Made by a program: the position numbers and the translations under genes. Positions 14,759-23,720 of a stretch of 28,356 nucleotides of DNA are shown piece after piece. Location: contig CAJKQK010000019.1 of assembly GCA_905202055.1 (NCBI GenBank), positions 1 through 28,356 on the forward strand. Reading direction: 5' to 3'. This DNA is from an uncultured Oxalobacter sp. (GTDB lineage Bacteria > Pseudomonadota > Gammaproteobacteria > Burkholderiales > Burkholderiaceae_D). Numbering within the stretch: position 1 is the stretch's first letter; every line of letters begins with the position of its first letter. The notes below the pieces were generated by a model. It ran no database searches, was not told where the DNA came from, and was given only the letters and a program-made list of their open reading frames with translations.

Positions 14759-16421
14759 ATTCGTCTTTCCGACCGGGTGAACCGGGACGTCCGGTCGACA
14801 TCATCTTCATCCCACCTGCCAGACTTTTCACGTCGAAACCGTTCTGTTTCAAAACACGTGAAGCAAAATAACTGTTCTTGCCCAGTGCACAGACCGTCAC
14901 AACAGGCTTGCCCCGATCCAGGCGATCAAGATTATTGCGCAACGTCGGCATCGGAATATTGATGGCCCCCGCAACCGGATCGGCATCGGCCATCGCCTTG
15001 CCGCGTACATCGACAATCTGGACATCCGGATCGCCGGGCAAGCCGGAAACGGTATCGACCAGCCCGTCACGCCAGTTCGTGGCTGCAAACCCCGCAATAT
15101 TGACAATATCCTTGGCAGAACCGAAAGGCGGGGCATAGGCCAGTTCGAGATGAACCAGATCGTCAATCGTCAATTTCGCTGCGATGGCTGTCGCCAACAC
15201 ATCCAGCCGCTTGTCCACACCCTCCTGACCAGCTGCCTGGGCTCCGAGCAACACATCCGTGTCCCTGTCCCAGAAAACAGTCAGTGCCAGTGGTTTCGCA
15301 TCGGGATAATAACTGGCATGATGAAAGTCGTTTACCGTCACCATTCCATAGTGACATCCCTTCTTCTCAAGCGCGGCTTGTGTCCAGCCGACAGTTCCGG
15401 CAGCCGTTCCGAAAACCCGTACGATCGCGGTACCAAGCGAACCGGGATAAGGACGCGCTTTTTTACCCAGAAAAATATGGTCAGCGGCGACACGTCCCTG
15501 ACGGTTGGCAGGCCCACCCAGCGGCACCGCTATGCGCTCGTCCGAGAGACGGTGGCTCGTTTCAACCACGTCACCAGCTGCATAAATATCCGGGTCGGAG
15601 GTCTGCATGAAACCATTCACGACAATATGACCGTTCTTGCCCAAAGCCAGATGCGCCTCACGCGCCAGTCGGCTTTCAGGTTCAACACCAACCGACAAAA
15701 CAACAAAATCCGCTTCAAGAATGCTTCCTGATTCGAGATGACACTCCAGCACTGAATCCCTGTTGTCATAACGGATGACCCGGTCATTCAAATGCAACGA
15801 GATCCCATGCTGTATCAGTTCAATCTCCAGCAACTTCGCCATTTGTTCGCCCAGTTGCGGCAAAACCTGAGGGCCATACTGGACCACTTCAACAGACAAG
15901 CCCTTGCGAAAAAGTTGCTCGGCCATTTCCAGACCGATAAATCCGGCCCCGACGACCACGGCTCTCTTGCCCGCTTTTGCAACCGCGATAATCCTGTCCA
16001 TATCGTCCAGATTGCGAAGCGTCAAAACGCTTTCATCATCGATACCGGGCACATCGGGAATACGTGGAAAAGCGCCCGGGGCAAGCATGAGTTTGTCGTA
16101 AGCGATCCATTCACCTTGTCCGGTCACGATATCCTTCACATATACCTGTTTTTTTTCACGATCGATCTTGATCGCTTCCGTATGCGTTTTGACATCCAGA
16201 TTCAGTAAGGCCTTCAATGTCGCAGGCGTTTGCACAGACAATACATCGCGCGTTTGAATCTCACCGCCAATGTGATAAGGCAACCCGCAATTGGCAAAAG
16301 ACACATCCTTGCCCCGTTCGACAAGGATAATTCGTGCATTCTCATTCAACCGGCGGGCACGGGCGGCAAAAGACGCCCCGGCTGCCACTCCACCAATAAC
16401 CACTATCTGTTTCGGTTCCAT
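14757..16421 (-). CDS. CoA-disulfide reductase-like flavoprotein with rhodanese domain
   Basis: A 554-aa pyridine nucleotide-disulfide oxidoreductase of the CoADR/NADH oxidase/polysulfide reductase group. The FAD site is VVIGGVAAGASFAARARR (7-24). The single redox cysteine is Cys45 in SFANCGLPYHIGGE, the NAD(P)H-binding motif is VVVGAGFIGLEMAE (155-168) and the second FAD motif is DIYAAGDVVE (278-287). A C-terminal rhodanese domain (about 465-540) has DVRGKAM and active-site loop CALGKNSY with Cys511. The fused form is known to reduce CoA disulfide, CoA persulfide or polysulfide; which applies here is unknown. A role in thiol/oxygen stress fits an anaerobe. It is convergent with the decarboxylase gene, and the stop codon lies within the terminator T-run. 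Confidence 0.9.
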   Translation of the reverse strand: MEPKQIVVIGGVAAGASFAARARRLNENARIILVERGKDVSFANCGLPYHIGGEIQTRDVLSVQTPATLKALLNLDVKTHTEAIKIDREKKQVYVKDIVTGQGEWIAYDKLMLAPGAFPRIPDVPGIDDESVLTLRNLDDMDRIIAVAKAGKRAVVVGAGFIGLEMAEQLFRKGLSVEVVQYGPQVLPQLGEQMAKLLEIELIQHGISLHLNDRVIRYDNRDSVLECHLESGSILEADFVVLSVGVEPESRLAREAHLALGKNGHIVVNGFMQTSDPDIYAAGDVVETSHRLSDERIAVPLGGPANRQGRVAADHIFLGKKARPYPGSLGTAIVRVFGTAAGTVGWTQAALEKKGCHYGMVTVNDFHHASYYPDAKPLALTVFWDRDTDVLLGAQAAGQEGVDKRLDVLATAIAAKLTIDDLVHLELAYAPPFGSAKDIVNIAGFAATNWRDGLVDTVSGLPGDPDVQIVDVRGKAMADADPVAGAINIPMPTLRNNLDRLDRGKPVVTVCALGKNSYFASRVLKQNGFDVKSLAGGMKMMSTGRPGSPGRKDE

Positions 16422-16458
16422 AAATTGGGCTTTCGTTAAGAAGACTGATCGGACGAAA

Positions 16459-16500
16459 TTATTATATCAAAATATATTATATAAAAATATAGAATATATT
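16459..16500 (-). promoter_or_regulatory. AT-only tract with two minus-strand TATAAT boxes
   Basis: Upstream of the flavoprotein gene the DNA is almost pure A/T. TATAAT occurs on the minus strand at 16461-16466 and 16476-16481. No good -35 was found; the tract is still the likeliest promoter of the gene ending at 14757. Confidence 0.35.
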
Positions 16501-16508
16501 CAAAAAAC

Positions 16509-16542
16509 AAACCCGCCCGTTCTTTCGAAACCGGCGGGTTTT
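16509..16542 (-). terminator. Intrinsic terminator of the small membrane protein gene
   Basis: AAACCCGCC (16509-16517) and GGCGGGTTT (16533-16541) form a strong stem. On the minus strand it is followed by GTTTTTTG, so it ends transcription of the gene at 16581-16913; on the plus strand only a short T-run follows. Confidence 0.7.
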
Positions 16543-16580
16543 ACGATTGCTTCAGGCCGTACAATTGCCGGCTTTCGCCA

Positions 16581-16913
16581 TCAGAGATCAAATAGCTTGA
16601 AAAGGGCATAGACAAAACCGGCACCGACAAGCATCGTAACGACGACCATAATCATGTAAATCTTGCGCGCACCCGGTGGAACGACCGCAGCACAACCAGC
16701 CGACATATATTCCTGATCAGGTGAAAATTCCTCATCAGAAGGTCCGCTGATAATGGGGTTGCCACCCATTATCGGATTCGGCGTTCCGGCAGAATCGAGA
16801 TTGACAACAGGACTGGCATTGATGATCGGGTTGTCAATCAATCCTGAAACCTTGGTGTCAACCGGCACATTGACTTCCGGGGATTTATCTGTGGTTGGCA
16901 TCGACATTGGCAT
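16581..16913 (-). CDS. Small protein with C-terminal membrane helix, unknown function
   Basis: A 110-aa protein that I do not recognise. Residues 1-80 are hydrophilic and rich in Pro, Asn, Ser and Asp, with three NPI motifs (NPII, NPIM, NPII). Residues about 84-107 form a single transmembrane helix (KIYMIMVVVTMLVGAGFVYA), and the last residues KLFDL face the other side. This topology suggests a C-terminally anchored inner-membrane protein. The start could be ATG 16913 or the Met two codons later (16907), which is better spaced from AAAGAG. It has its own terminator. It is a plausible real gene because of coding-like composition, ribosome site and terminator, but a lineage-specific one. Confidence 0.6.
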   Translation of the reverse strand: MPMSMPTTDKSPEVNVPVDTKVSGLIDNPIINASPVVNLDSAGTPNPIMGGNPIISGPSDEEFSPDQEYMSAGCAAVVPPGARKIYMIMVVVTMLVGAGFVYALFKLFDL

Positions 16914-17212
16914 ACTCTTTAAAAAGTAGGGAAAAGCTCGAAACAGGATATTTTAAAAAATAACCCACTGTTTTTATTATACTAAAACATAATCGATTCG
17001 CCTGAATATGACGATGGGCATTTTAAAGATGAATTTGTCATTTCCTGACATATTCTGTTACTGAAATTTTCTTCCGTCCTTCATACCGGCCACTGCTTTT
17101 TAAAGTATCATTACATGTGTAAAAAACAGTCTTGCCAGATAAATCCGTTTCGTTTTCCGGCAAGGACAGCCATTTGAAATCTTGAAACCTGTTTCATTCC
17201 CAGAGGATGATA

Positions 17213-17674
17213 ATGAAAAAATTACAATTTGGACTTTTACTGTGTATGGGTCTGTTAGCTTCAGCCTGTACCACCAACATCAATCCTGATACCTATTCTG
17301 TCGGCTCCACCCAGAGAGCCCAGAGAAGTGTTCCGGGTGTGATTGTCGGAGCCCGTCCTGTTAATGTACAGGGTACCAGTCAAACCGGTACGCTTATCGG
17401 AGCTGCAGCAGGCGGTGTCGCCGGTTCTGCCATCGGTGGCAGTTCGAGAGCCAATATCCTTGGCGCAATCGGGGGTGCCGTTCTCGGAGGAATCGCCGGT
17501 AATATGGTTGAAAAAGGCGTTACCAACCAGACCGGTGTCGAATATACCGTCAGAACCAATAACGGTGAAACCATCACTCTGGTTCAGGGAACATCCCCGA
17601 CTTTCGCTGTCGGGCAAAAAATCCTGATCGTTTACGGCAAGGAAGCCAGAATCATTGCCGATACGGCTCAATAA
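17213..17674 (+). CDS. Glycine-zipper outer-membrane lipoprotein (SlyB-like)
   Basis: A 153-aa predicted lipoprotein. The signal peptide MKKLQFGLLLCMGLLASAC places the lipidated Cys at residue 19; the -3 residue is Ala, slightly off the lipobox consensus. A glycine-zipper 2TM domain follows (about 60-105: GTLIGAAAGGVAGSAIGG ... GAIGGAVLGGIAGN), then a beta-rich tail. This is the SlyB/PcpY layout, small outer-membrane lipoproteins linked to envelope stability. The ATG at 17213 is chosen over the ATG at 17207 because AGAGG (17202-17206) abuts the latter and is 6 nt from the former. It is a single-gene unit with a strong terminator. Confidence 0.88.
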   Translation: MKKLQFGLLLCMGLLASACTTNINPDTYSVGSTQRAQRSVPGVIVGARPVNVQGTSQTGTLIGAAAGGVAGSAIGGSSRANILGAIGGAVLGGIAGNMVEKGVTNQTGVEYTVRTNNGETITLVQGTSPTFAVGQKILIVYGKEARIIADTAQ

Positions 17675-17701
17675 AAAAAAGGTCCGAAAGGGCCTTTTTT
17701 T
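17673..17701 (+). terminator. Intrinsic terminator of the SlyB-like gene
   Basis: A run of A then GGTCC, a GAAA tetraloop, GGGCC and a T-run form a bidirectional-looking hairpin that begins at the stop codon. Confidence 0.88.
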
Positions 17702-18182
17702 ATTGACGGGAATCCTGTCTTCAGAAATCCCGAAACTTTTTAAAACACGATAACGGACGTGTTTTTACTGTCCTGCACTGATTCCAGGCTGTTTTGCCGT
17801 TGTCGCTACTGCCGAATCGCCATATGCAAACATATTTTACGGCGACAAACCTGCCTTCACATATGATTCCGGTATCACGTTCGACCGGATTTTTCCTTTT
17901 TGCATCACTTTTTCTGCATGAAAAATGTTTCATTCCCCTAAGTCATGAGATCCTGTGAAACAAAGAAGAAAATCTCACCAGTTGTCCAGGAAACCGAAGC
18001 TGTGTTACTGTTAGAACCTTTAAGCAAATAGAACACTTATCTATAAATAAACGGGGCAAGTGTTGTACTGCAGAATTCAATAAAATAGACACATGTAAAT
18101 GCCATTTTATTGAAATCCGGCAAAGTTTGACTCAACAGCAAGCCGATAATAAAAAACATATCGTCATCGTCCTACAGGCACG
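17702..18182. other. Gene-free spacer before the cation antiporter gene
   Basis: About 480 bp with no credible gene; a 70-codon minus-strand open frame (17721-17933) lacks a ribosome site and family resemblance. It contains the small palindrome ATGAAA/TTTCAT (17918-17933). A possible promoter TTGACT (18127-18132), 17 nt, TAAAAA is present; its TTGACTCAAC decamer recurs at 20115 before rpiA. Confidence 0.4.
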
Positions 18183-20015
18183 ATGACTTTTTATCCGACT
18201 CCTAGCGACCAGAACTGGACTATGCACGACAGCGTTATCACCTTTATTTCCGACCTTGCCGTCATCATGATCGTGGCAGGTATCGTCACGATTATCTTTC
18301 ACCGTTTGAAACAACCTGTCGTTTTGGGCTATATCGTCGCCGGTATCCTGATCGGCCCGCACACACCTCCTTTTGAATTGATCAAGGATGAACATACCAT
18401 CAAGGTTCTTGCCGAACTGGGTGTGATTTTCCTGATGTTTTCCCTTGGTCTGGAATTTTCCATCCGAAAACTGTTGAAAGTCGGCCCAACCGCCCTGATC
18501 GCAGCAGTACTTGAAATCGTCGTCATGATCTGGCTCGGGTACCAGATCGGTCTCTGGCTTGGCTGGAACAATAATCTTGACGCCCTCTTCCTCGGAGCCA
18601 TCCTTGCGATCTCTTCAACAACCATTATCGTCAAGGCCTTAAATGACCTGAAAATGAAACACGAGCGTTTCGCCCAGCTGATATTCGGTGTCCTGATCGT
18701 CGAGGACATTCTGGGTATCGGCCTGATCGCCCTGCTCTCCGGCGTAGCCATCTCCGGCAGCGTCAGTGGAAGCGATGTATTTTTCACCATTTCAAAACTG
18801 TCGCTTTTCATGATAGTCGCGCTTCTGGTCGGCATCCTGCTGGTACCCCGGCTGCTTGCTTACGTCGCGAAATTCCGCAGCAATGAAATGATGCTGGTCA
18901 CTGTATTGGGGCTATGCTTCGGGTTCTGCCTTCTGGTCGTCAAACTGGAATACAGCATGGTCCTGGGAGCATTCATTATCGGTGCGATCATAGCCGAGGC
19001 CAAGGAACTCCACTGGATTGAAAAATCGATCGAGCCTATCCGCGACATGTTTTCGGCCATCTTTTTCGTCGCCGTCGGCTTGCTTCTGGATCCGAAAATC
19101 ATGATCGAATATGCTGTTCCGATCCTGATCATCGCCGGCGCCGTCATTCTTGGAAAAGTCGCAAGCTGTACCATTGGCGCCTTGATTGCCGGAAATGACG
19201 GCCGCACGTCGCTTAAAGTAGGCATGGGGCTTTCCCAGATCGGTGAATTCTCGTTCATCATCGCCTCACTGGGCATGTCTTATAAAGTGACGAGCGACTT
19301 TTTGTATCCTATCGCGGTAGCCGTTTCTGCCATTACCACCCTGACCACCCCCTACCTGATCAGGGCTGCGGACCCGGTTGCACGACAGGTCGGCAAAATG
19401 ATTCCCCAACCAGTTGCCCGTATTGCCAGTTTATATGGCGAATGGCTCAACCATCTTCATCCCCAGGGCACGAATGCCGTCATCTGGAACATGATCAAGC
19501 GAATTCTGACCCAGATCGGAATCAATATGGCCATTGTCATTGCCATATTTTTATGCAGCACTTATCTGGCAGTCAATCTTCAAAGCCATTTCCTCTCTCA
19601 CTGGATCGGCGACATCGATTGGCGCAAATCACTTATCTGGGGAACGACCCTGGTCATTTCCCTGCCGTTTTTGATTGCCGCTTTCAGGAAATTCAAGGCG
19701 CTTTCCATGATGCTGGCTGAAATGAGTGTCCGCGAAAGCATCACAGGACGACATACGCAACAGGTTCGAAGGATCATCAGTGAAACGCTCCCGCTGCTTT
19801 TTCTGACCATCACCATGCTGCTCCTGTCTGCCCTCTCGGCGGGTATTCTGCCAAAACGGGAAGCCTTGATACTGGTTATCATCTCCATCATTGCCATCGT
19901 ATTTCTGCTCAGAAGCTGGTTCGTCCGTATTCATTCCCGCCTGCAAATCGCACTTTACGAAACGCTCGATCACGAAGGCCGCGACTTGCATGAAGAGGAT
20001 GAAACAACGGAATAA
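18183..20015 (+). CDS. CPA2-family monovalent cation:proton antiporter
   Basis: A 610-aa inner-membrane antiporter of the KefB/GerN type that exchanges K+ or Na+ for H+. The N-terminal 390 residues are the Na_H_Exchanger domain with HRLKQPVVLGYIVAGILIGP, VIFLMFSLGLEFSIRKL, SSTTIIVKAL, the ion-binding VEDILGIG and GLSQIGEFSFIIA. The C-terminal 200 residues contain about four more hydrophobic segments and a short acidic tail. No TrkA-N/RCK nucleotide-binding domain is present, so the usual KefB/KefC glutathione gating is unlikely. The start may instead be Met14 (ATG 18222), which matches the common family N-terminus MHD; both sites have weak ribosome sites. The substrate ion cannot be told from sequence. 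Confidence 0.9.
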   Translation: MTFYPTPSDQNWTMHDSVITFISDLAVIMIVAGIVTIIFHRLKQPVVLGYIVAGILIGPHTPPFELIKDEHTIKVLAELGVIFLMFSLGLEFSIRKLLKVGPTALIAAVLEIVVMIWLGYQIGLWLGWNNNLDALFLGAILAISSTTIIVKALNDLKMKHERFAQLIFGVLIVEDILGIGLIALLSGVAISGSVSGSDVFFTISKLSLFMIVALLVGILLVPRLLAYVAKFRSNEMMLVTVLGLCFGFCLLVVKLEYSMVLGAFIIGAIIAEAKELHWIEKSIEPIRDMFSAIFFVAVGLLLDPKIMIEYAVPILIIAGAVILGKVASCTIGALIAGNDGRTSLKVGMGLSQIGEFSFIIASLGMSYKVTSDFLYPIAVAVSAITTLTTPYLIRAADPVARQVGKMIPQPVARIASLYGEWLNHLHPQGTNAVIWNMIKRILTQIGINMAIVIAIFLCSTYLAVNLQSHFLSHWIGDIDWRKSLIWGTTLVISLPFLIAAFRKFKALSMMLAEMSVRESITGRHTQQVRRIISETLPLLFLTITMLLLSALSAGILPKREALILVIISIIAIVFLLRSWFVRIHSRLQIALYETLDHEGRDLHEEDETTE

Positions 20016-20114
20016 GCGGGAACACCGCTCTTCGCCATACACTTTTACCGCGGTTTCGCAGCGAATAGAACCTTGAGCAGCCGCAAAAAGAGGCCTCGTC
20101 AGGGAAAAGAAAAA

Positions 20115-20144
20115 TTGACTCAACGGCCTCTTACGGGCTAAACT
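20115..20144 (+). promoter_or_regulatory. Candidate sigma70 promoter for rpiA
   Basis: TTGACT (20115-20120), 18-nt spacer, TAAACT (20139-20144), about 80 nt before the rpiA start. Confidence 0.4.
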
Positions 20145-20227
20145 GACCCGATCTTTCGTTAAAAACGGATAAAATGCTGTTTTTTGTTCCGGCATCTCAT
20201 TTTAAACAGTTCATTTACCGATAAATC

Positions 20228-20905
20228 ATGTCACAAGACGATCTGAAGCTTTCTGTCGCACGCGCGGCCATACAATACGTTCCGGAAGGAAAGATTATCG
20301 GCGTTGGAACAGGTTCCACCGCCAATTTTTTTATCGATGAACTGGCCAGAATCAACAATCGCATTGCCGGCGCAGTTGCCTCATCCAAAGCAACGGCTGA
20401 CCGCCTCGCTTCACACGGAATTAAAGTATTCGATTTGAACGACATCACGGAAACACTCCCTGTCTATATCGATGGCGCAGATGAAATCACCGCCACAGGC
20501 GCCATGATCAAAGGAGGCGGTGGCGCACTGACCCGCGAAAAAATCATCGCGTCGGCATCCGGAAAATTCATTTGCATTGCCGATGAGTCGAAACTGGTCG
20601 ATGTGCTGGGCAAATTTCCCCTGCCGGTCGAAGTCATTCCAATGGCATCGCGACTGATCGCCAGAAAACTTGCCGTGTTCGGTGGAAAACCGGTATTGCG
20701 TATGAAAGACGGCAAACCCTTTGTAACCGATAACGGAAATGTCATTCTGGACGTATCGGGTCTGCAGATAAACGACCCGGCAAACCTTGAAGAAGAAATC
20801 AACAACATCGTTGGAGTCGTCACAGTCGGGCTATTCGCCCGTCAAGGCGCAAACCTGTGTCTGATGGGGTGTTCCGACGGAGTGAAAACGCTCTCGTTTC
20901 AATAA
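20228..20905 (+). CDS. rpiA: Ribose-5-phosphate isomerase A
   Basis: Interconverts ribose 5-phosphate and ribulose 5-phosphate in the non-oxidative pentose phosphate pathway; cytosolic dimer. The 225-aa length is standard. Signatures are GVGTGSTANFFIDEL near residue 20, the SSKATADRL block, the catalytic IDGADEI, and KGGGGALTREKI carrying the active-site Lys/Glu region. The tail LCLMGCSDGVKTL is also typical. The ribosome site is weak; the ATG at 20228 matches the family start. It lies 212 nt after the antiporter gene and has its own candidate promoter. Confidence 0.96.
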   Translation: MSQDDLKLSVARAAIQYVPEGKIIGVGTGSTANFFIDELARINNRIAGAVASSKATADRLASHGIKVFDLNDITETLPVYIDGADEITATGAMIKGGGGALTREKIIASASGKFICIADESKLVDVLGKFPLPVEVIPMASRLIARKLAVFGGKPVLRMKDGKPFVTDNGNVILDVSGLQINDPANLEEEINNIVGVVTVGLFARQGANLCLMGCSDGVKTLSFQ

Positions 20906-20970
20906 TAAAAACAGCTTGAATATCAACCAGTTAACACGATCATTCAAGTAAAGGTTTTTTGTAAATTTTC

Positions 20971-20999
20971 TTGACGGAAGCGGACATCCTGCTTACACT
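20971..20999 (+). promoter_or_regulatory. Sigma70 promoter for mltD
   Basis: TTGACG (20971-20976), exactly 17 nt, TACACT (20994-20999): five of six and four of six consensus bases. It lies 37 nt before the mltD start, so the leader is only about 30 nt. Confidence 0.65.
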
Positions 21000-21035
21000 G
21001 CCGATGCCGTTTTCGACACTAACTGACTGAAAAAC

Positions 21036-22697
21036 ATGACGCCTAAAAAACGACTTAAATTTCTGGTACTGGCTCTGGCCGGATGCTTTGCTGTTGTCGC
21101 GCCTGCGCTTGTTGAAGCTCGTGACATCAGTCTCCCGAAATACAGTAAAGATGCCCAGCTTGCGGCATTCCAGACCGCTGCAGAAATCGATCCTCTCAGT
21201 CAGTTCAATGACGATGACCCTCTTACCGAAATCCTGTCGATCAACGAAGTCGATGTATGGGGACGCATCCGTCACGGCTTCGCCATTCCGGACCTCTCCA
21301 ACCCATTGGTTCAGAACCATGAAAACTACTATCTGAAAAAACCGGAATATTTCGCGAGAACGACAAAACGCGGTTCCAAATACCTTTTCCACATCGTACA
21401 GGAGCTGGAAAAACGCGGCATGCCGACAGAACTGGCCTTGTTGCCATTCATTGAATCCGCGTACAATCCGCATGCCCGCTCCATTGCCAAGGCTGAAGGT
21501 CTCTGGCAGTTCATTCCGAGCACAGGCCGTCATTACGATCTGGCACAAAATGCATTTCGTGACGAAAGACGCGACATCCTTCAGTCCACCGATGCCGCAC
21601 TGACCTATCTCCAGAGACTCTACACCATGTTCGGTGACTGGCAGCTGGCACTTGCCTCATACAACTGGGGAGAAGGTTCTGTCATGCGCGCTGTCAAAAA
21701 GGCTGAAAAGGCAGGCAAGCCGATCACCTTCAACAGCATTTCGGCCTACATGCCCGCAGAAACACGCAACTACGTTCCCAAACTGCAGGCCGTCAAAAAC
21801 ATCATCGCACGCGCCGACCAGTATGGCGTCAAGCTTCCGGCAGTGGAAAACCAGCCATATTTCGTCACCATCGGCAAAACCCGTGACATCGATGTGAAAG
21901 TTGCCGCCAAACTGGCTGAAATGACACTGGACGATTTCAGGGCATTGAATCCGCAGTTCGGCCCATACGTCATTGCCGGTGGCAATGAAGTCAAGATTCT
22001 GCTGCCGAAAGAAAACGCGGAAAAATTCCGTAAAAACCTGGAAAAATGGCCTCACCCGCTTTCCTCCTGGACGGCGTATCAGGTTACCGGTACACGTGAA
22101 AAAGTGGAAGACATCGCAGCGAAATTCAATACATCACCGGATGTCATCCGCCACGCAAACAATATCCCGGCCCGTACCAACCTGAAATTCGGATCAGCCA
22201 TTCTGGTTCCGAAAACAGCGGGATACGACAAGGACATCGCACCGGAACTGGTCAACAGCGCCCGTATCGCCTGGGAACAGGACATTCCCGCCACACGACT
22301 GGTCAGCGTTCCAGTCAAAAAGAAAGCCAACGTCGCTTCCATTGCAAAACGCTATCGTGTCAGTGTCGCCCAGCTGAAATCCTGGAATTCCATCAAAGGC
22401 GACAGCATTCCCAAGGGAACCATTCTGAAAGTCCACGTTCCCAACCGTGCCGCCTCGGGCAAAGCCGTCAGGGCAGGAACAGTCAGTGCCGTTCGTGGTT
22501 CTTCACGCGTTTCCCGTGTCAAAGTCGTCATGGACAAACAGGAAAGAACATCTTCGAAAAAAGGTCTGGTCAAATCAAGGAATGCACGCAATGCCAAATC
22601 GGCCGCCTCCCAAAAACAGGCCAAACCGGTAAAAGCACAGGCGTCTGCGAAAAAAACAACAACCAAAAAACGGCATTCCTCCAAAAAGAAAGCCTAA
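21036..22697 (+). CDS. mltD: Membrane-bound lytic murein transglycosylase D
   Basis: Cleaves the MurNAc-GlcNAc bond of peptidoglycan to form 1,6-anhydro ends. It is a lipoprotein: the basic N-terminus and hydrophobic run end in a perfect lipobox LAGC, with Cys17 as the lipidation site. The SLT domain (about 110-260) contains ALLPFIESAYNPHA with catalytic Glu140, GLWQFIPSTGRHYDL, ASYNWGEG and ETRNYVPK. Two LysM-like modules follow (about 347-393 and 422-469). The last 80 residues are a strongly basic Lys/Ser/Ala-rich low-complexity tail (TTKKRHSSKKKA), longer than in Escherichia coli MltD, which may add affinity for anionic polymers. Total 553 aa. It is transcribed from its own promoter. Confidence 0.94.
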   Translation: MTPKKRLKFLVLALAGCFAVVAPALVEARDISLPKYSKDAQLAAFQTAAEIDPLSQFNDDDPLTEILSINEVDVWGRIRHGFAIPDLSNPLVQNHENYYLKKPEYFARTTKRGSKYLFHIVQELEKRGMPTELALLPFIESAYNPHARSIAKAEGLWQFIPSTGRHYDLAQNAFRDERRDILQSTDAALTYLQRLYTMFGDWQLALASYNWGEGSVMRAVKKAEKAGKPITFNSISAYMPAETRNYVPKLQAVKNIIARADQYGVKLPAVENQPYFVTIGKTRDIDVKVAAKLAEMTLDDFRALNPQFGPYVIAGGNEVKILLPKENAEKFRKNLEKWPHPLSSWTAYQVTGTREKVEDIAAKFNTSPDVIRHANNIPARTNLKFGSAILVPKTAGYDKDIAPELVNSARIAWEQDIPATRLVSVPVKKKANVASIAKRYRVSVAQLKSWNSIKGDSIPKGTILKVHVPNRAASGKAVRAGTVSAVRGSSRVSRVKVVMDKQERTSSKKGLVKSRNARNAKSAASQKQAKPVKAQASAKKTTTKKRHSSKKKA

Positions 22698-22742
22698 ACA
22701 CCACATTTGGTCTTTTAAAACAAGCTGAATCGAATGGAAAAG

Positions 22743-22771
22743 TTGCCGCATTCTTTCTGACGAACTACAAT
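22743..22771 (+). promoter_or_regulatory. Sigma70 promoter for fabI
   Basis: TTGCCG (22743-22748), exactly 17 nt, TACAAT (22766-22771). The predicted start is near 22778, giving a leader of about 104 nt. Confidence 0.55.
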
Positions 22772-22881
22772 CTTGCCAGAAGAGAAGGACAATGATGAAT
22801 ACGATTCGTCAATCCGTCTGATTTTTTAAATAAAAAAGTCGTAATACCTTACGGCGAACATATAAAGTTTTGGAGTCATAC

Positions 22882-23685
22882 ATGGCTTTTTTGCAAGGTA
22901 AAAAAATTCTTATCACCGGTCTGTTATCGAACCGTTCCATAGCATTGGGTATAGCCGAAGCGTGCAAGCGCGAAGGAGCAGAGCTGGCCTTTACCTACGT
23001 GGGTGAACGCTTTAAAGACCGCATCACCTCGTTTGCAAAAGAGATGGGCAGTGAAATGATTTATGAATGCGACGTCGGCAGCGACGAGCAGATCGAATAT
23101 GTTTTTGCTGAAATCGAAAAAGAATGGGGCCGTCTGGATGGACTGGTTCATTCCATCGGTTTCGCTCCCCGTGAAGCCATTGCAGGCGATTTCTTCGATG
23201 GGCTGTCCCGCGAAAATTTCAAAATCGCCCATGACATTTCCGCTTACAGCTATCCGGCCATGGTCAAGGCTGCCCGCCATCTGATGGGTCCGGGTTCCTC
23301 CGCACTGGCACTGACCTATCTGGGCGCCAATCGTGCCATCCCTTATTACAACACGATGGGTCTTGCGAAGGCATCACTGGAAGCCAGTGTCCGTTACATG
23401 TCCGAATCGCTGGGCAAACATGGCGTTCGCGTAAATGCCATTTCAGCCGGCCCGGTCAAGACCATTGCATCCAGCGGTATCCGCGACTTCAACATCCTGC
23501 TGAATTTCGTCGCACAAAACGCACCTCTTCGCCGTAATGTCACTATCGAGGAAATCGGCAACGCAGCCGCCTTCCTTCTGTCCGATCTCGCTTCCGGCAT
23601 CACGGGTGAAATCACCTATGTAGACGGTGGCTTCTCCCATGTCATGGGACTCAACACTGACGGTGTTGTCGCCCAAAAAGAATAA
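22882..23685 (+). CDS. fabI: Enoyl-[acyl-carrier-protein] reductase (NADH)
   Basis: Catalyses the last reduction of each fatty-acid elongation cycle. It is an SDR-superfamily protein of 267 aa. ITGLLSNRSIALGIA (11-25) is the FabI-type nucleotide site. Tyr146, Tyr156 and Lys163 fall at exactly the Escherichia coli numbers (YX6K in YNTMGLAK), and Gly93 in SIGFAP is the position known for triclosan interaction. GVRVNAISAGPVKTIA is the conserved substrate-side block. The start is ATG 22882 with GGAG 6 nt upstream; the frame is open to a TTG at 22870, which overlaps the ribosome site. Monocistronic by context. Confidence 0.96.
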   Translation: MAFLQGKKILITGLLSNRSIALGIAEACKREGAELAFTYVGERFKDRITSFAKEMGSEMIYECDVGSDEQIEYVFAEIEKEWGRLDGLVHSIGFAPREAIAGDFFDGLSRENFKIAHDISAYSYPAMVKAARHLMGPGSSALALTYLGANRAIPYYNTMGLAKASLEASVRYMSESLGKHGVRVNAISAGPVKTIASSGIRDFNILLNFVAQNAPLRRNVTIEEIGNAAAFLLSDLASGITGEITYVDGGFSHVMGLNTDGVVAQKE

Positions 23686-23709
23686 ATCTGGCCTGATTCT
23701 GATAATACA

Positions 23710-23718
23710 TGCTATAAT
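23710..23718 (+). promoter_or_regulatory. Extended -10 promoter for the helicase transcript
   Basis: TGCTATAAT is a perfect extended -10 (TGnTATAAT). No good -35 lies 16-18 nt upstream, which extended -10 promoters tolerate. The predicted start near 23725 gives a leader of about 230 nt for the helicase gene and falls inside the hairpin at 23721-23755. Confidence 0.5.
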
Positions 23719-23720
23719 AG

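Noticed and set aside
17721..17933. 70-codon open frame on the minus strand in the spacer before the cation antiporter
   Set aside because: No ribosome site, no recognisable family, unusual Cys/Lys/Arg-rich composition.
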